A DNA stretch of 64,000 nt from Microbacterium luticocti DSM 19459 (lineage in GTDB: Bacteria > Actinomycetota > Actinomycetes > Actinomycetales > Microbacteriaceae): contig NZ_AULS01000001.1 of NCBI RefSeq assembly GCF_000422405.1, forward strand, positions 1 to 64,000, given 5' to 3'. The notes under the pieces are model-generated. The model worked only from the letters and a program-made list of their open reading frames with translations, ran no database searches and was not told where the DNA came from. Shown piece after piece: positions 63,170 to 64,000 of this stretch. The position numbers and the translations under genes were made by a program. Position 1 is the first letter of the stretch. The number at the start of each line of letters is the position of its first letter.

Positions 63170-64000
63170 ATGCGTCTGGTGTTCGCCGGTACCCCCGAGG
63201 TCGCCGTGCCGTCGCTGATGAGGCTGGTCGAGGCCGGTCACGAGGTCGCGCTCGTCGTGACCCGACCGGACGCCCCACTCGGACGCAAGCGAGTGCTCAC
63301 CCCCTCGCCGGTGGCCGCTGCGGCCGAACGTCTCGGACTTCCCGTGCTGCGCGCCGCCCGTTTCGACCAGGCCGCGACCACCGCCGTCGCGCAGGCCCGT
63401 CCCGAGCTGGGCGTCGTGGTCGCGTACGGCGCCCTGGTGCGCGAGCCGTTGCTGTCGCTGCCGGGGCACGGCTGGATCAACCTGCACTTCTCACTGCTGC
63501 CGCGCTGGCGCGGTGCGGCGCCGGTGCAGCATGCGCTCATCGCGGGCGATGAGGTGACCGGGGCGAGCGTGTTCCGGCTCGTGCCGCAGCTGGACGCCGG
63601 CGACGTGTATGCGACACTGCGCTACGAGGTGCCCCCGTTGGCCACTGCCGGCGATGTGCTCGACGCGCTGGCCCACCGCGGTGCCTACCTGGTCGAGGAC
63701 GTCGTGGCGGCCATCGGTTCGGGCACCGCGCAGGCACATCCGCAGATCGGGGCGGCGACGCTCGCGCCGAAGCCGACCGCCGACGACGGATGCCTGCGCT
63801 GGGACGAGCCGGCCGCGCACGTCATCGCCCGGTGGCAGGGCACGACGCCCGAGCCGGGCGCCTACACGACCGTCGATGGCGTGCGGGTGAAGGTGCTCGC
63901 CCTGCGCCCGGCCGACCGCGACGTGCGGCTGGGCGCCGGGCGGATCGCCGAGGACGGCGGTGAGGTGCTGATCGGCACCGCTGACGAGCCTGTGCTCATC
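63170..64000 (+). CDS. fmt: methionyl-tRNA formyltransferase (3' end beyond window)
   Basis: 277 codons are present. MRLVFAGTPEVAVPSLMRLV opens the formyltransferase domain, with LGVVVAYGALVREPLLSLPG, the catalytic Asn and His in GWINLHFSLLPRWRGAAPVQ (SLLPRWRG is diagnostic), and VTGASVFRLVPQLDAGDVYA with Asp. The C-terminal tRNA-binding domain begins near residue 205 and is cut by the window edge. AGGAGGA precedes the ATG. It formylates Met-tRNAi. Confidence 0.96.
   Translation, partial: MRLVFAGTPEVAVPSLMRLVEAGHEVALVVTRPDAPLGRKRVLTPSPVAAAAERLGLPVLRAARFDQAATTAVAQARPELGVVVAYGALVREPLLSLPGHGWINLHFSLLPRWRGAAPVQHALIAGDEVTGASVFRLVPQLDAGDVYATLRYEVPPLATAGDVLDALAHRGAYLVEDVVAAIGSGTAQAHPQIGAATLAPKPTADDGCLRWDEPAAHVIARWQGTTPEPGAYTTVDGVRVKVLALRPADRDVRLGAGRIAEDGGEVLIGTADEPVLI

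Overview
The window is high-GC DNA from an actinobacterium, most likely a member of the Microbacteriaceae close to Microbacterium. This is inferred from the GC-rich third codon positions, the many GTG starts, the leaderless promoters of the form TANNNT-6 nt-start codon, and the gene order (thrS-HIT, pdxST, yebC-ruvCAB-yajC-secDF-relA, rpsD-alaS-ruvX-mltG-aro, efp-nusB-pyrR-pyrBC-carAB-pyrF-gmk-rpoZ-metK-priA-fmt). No rRNA gene is present, so the genus is not proven.

Bases 1-7,300 are the accessory part. The window opens inside an IS1380-family insertion sequence next to a truncated reading frame. A 6.15-kb integrated element follows (660-6811), bounded by a perfect 46-bp direct repeat that is the 3' half of a tRNA-Val(CAC) gene. 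It carries a tyrosine integrase behind an XRE regulator. Divergently, it carries an excisionase-like protein, a replication-initiator-like protein whose own gene holds iterons, and a run of overlapping small genes (HTH, helical, zinc-finger/HNH-like, unknown). No capsid, terminase, portal, relaxase or FtsK gene is visible. The layout is that of a phage-satellite or minimal replicating island. Three further tRNA genes (Gly, Cys, Val) follow.

Bases 7,400-31,000: a secreted HExxH protein, an acyltransferase-3 membrane protein, a double-ACT regulator, thrS with a putative leader peptide, a HIT protein, a vitamin B6 block (pdxY, MocR/PdxR-type regulator, pdxS, pdxT), DUF1697, yebC, Holliday-junction processing (ruvC, ruvA, ruvB), the Sec accessory complex (yajC, secD, secF), (p)ppGpp synthetase/hydrolase, an AbiEi-like protein, a DUF349 protein, a membrane stub and RarA.

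Bases 31,000-48,000: rpsD, alaS, ruvX, mltG and five shikimate-pathway genes (aroE, aroC, aroK, aroB, aroQ) in one tightly packed run; then an MFS exporter with a divergent TetR regulator, efp, nusB and a SWIM-SNF2 ATPase.

Bases 48,000-64,000: a metallo-beta-lactamase/Rieske fusion protein, then the complete pyrimidine operon behind a PyrR-type leader (pyrR, pyrB, pyrC, a membrane protein, carA, carB, pyrF), and directly a guanylate kinase with an mIHF-like N-terminal domain, then rpoZ, metK, priA and fmt (cut by the window edge).

The points most worth following up are the tRNA-Val element with its origin-like iterons, a dispersed 55-bp repeat with palindromic ends that occurs six times at three intergenic loci with a fixed 64-bp period, the mIHF-guanylate kinase fusion, the thrS leader ORF, and the uniform leaderless promoter architecture.
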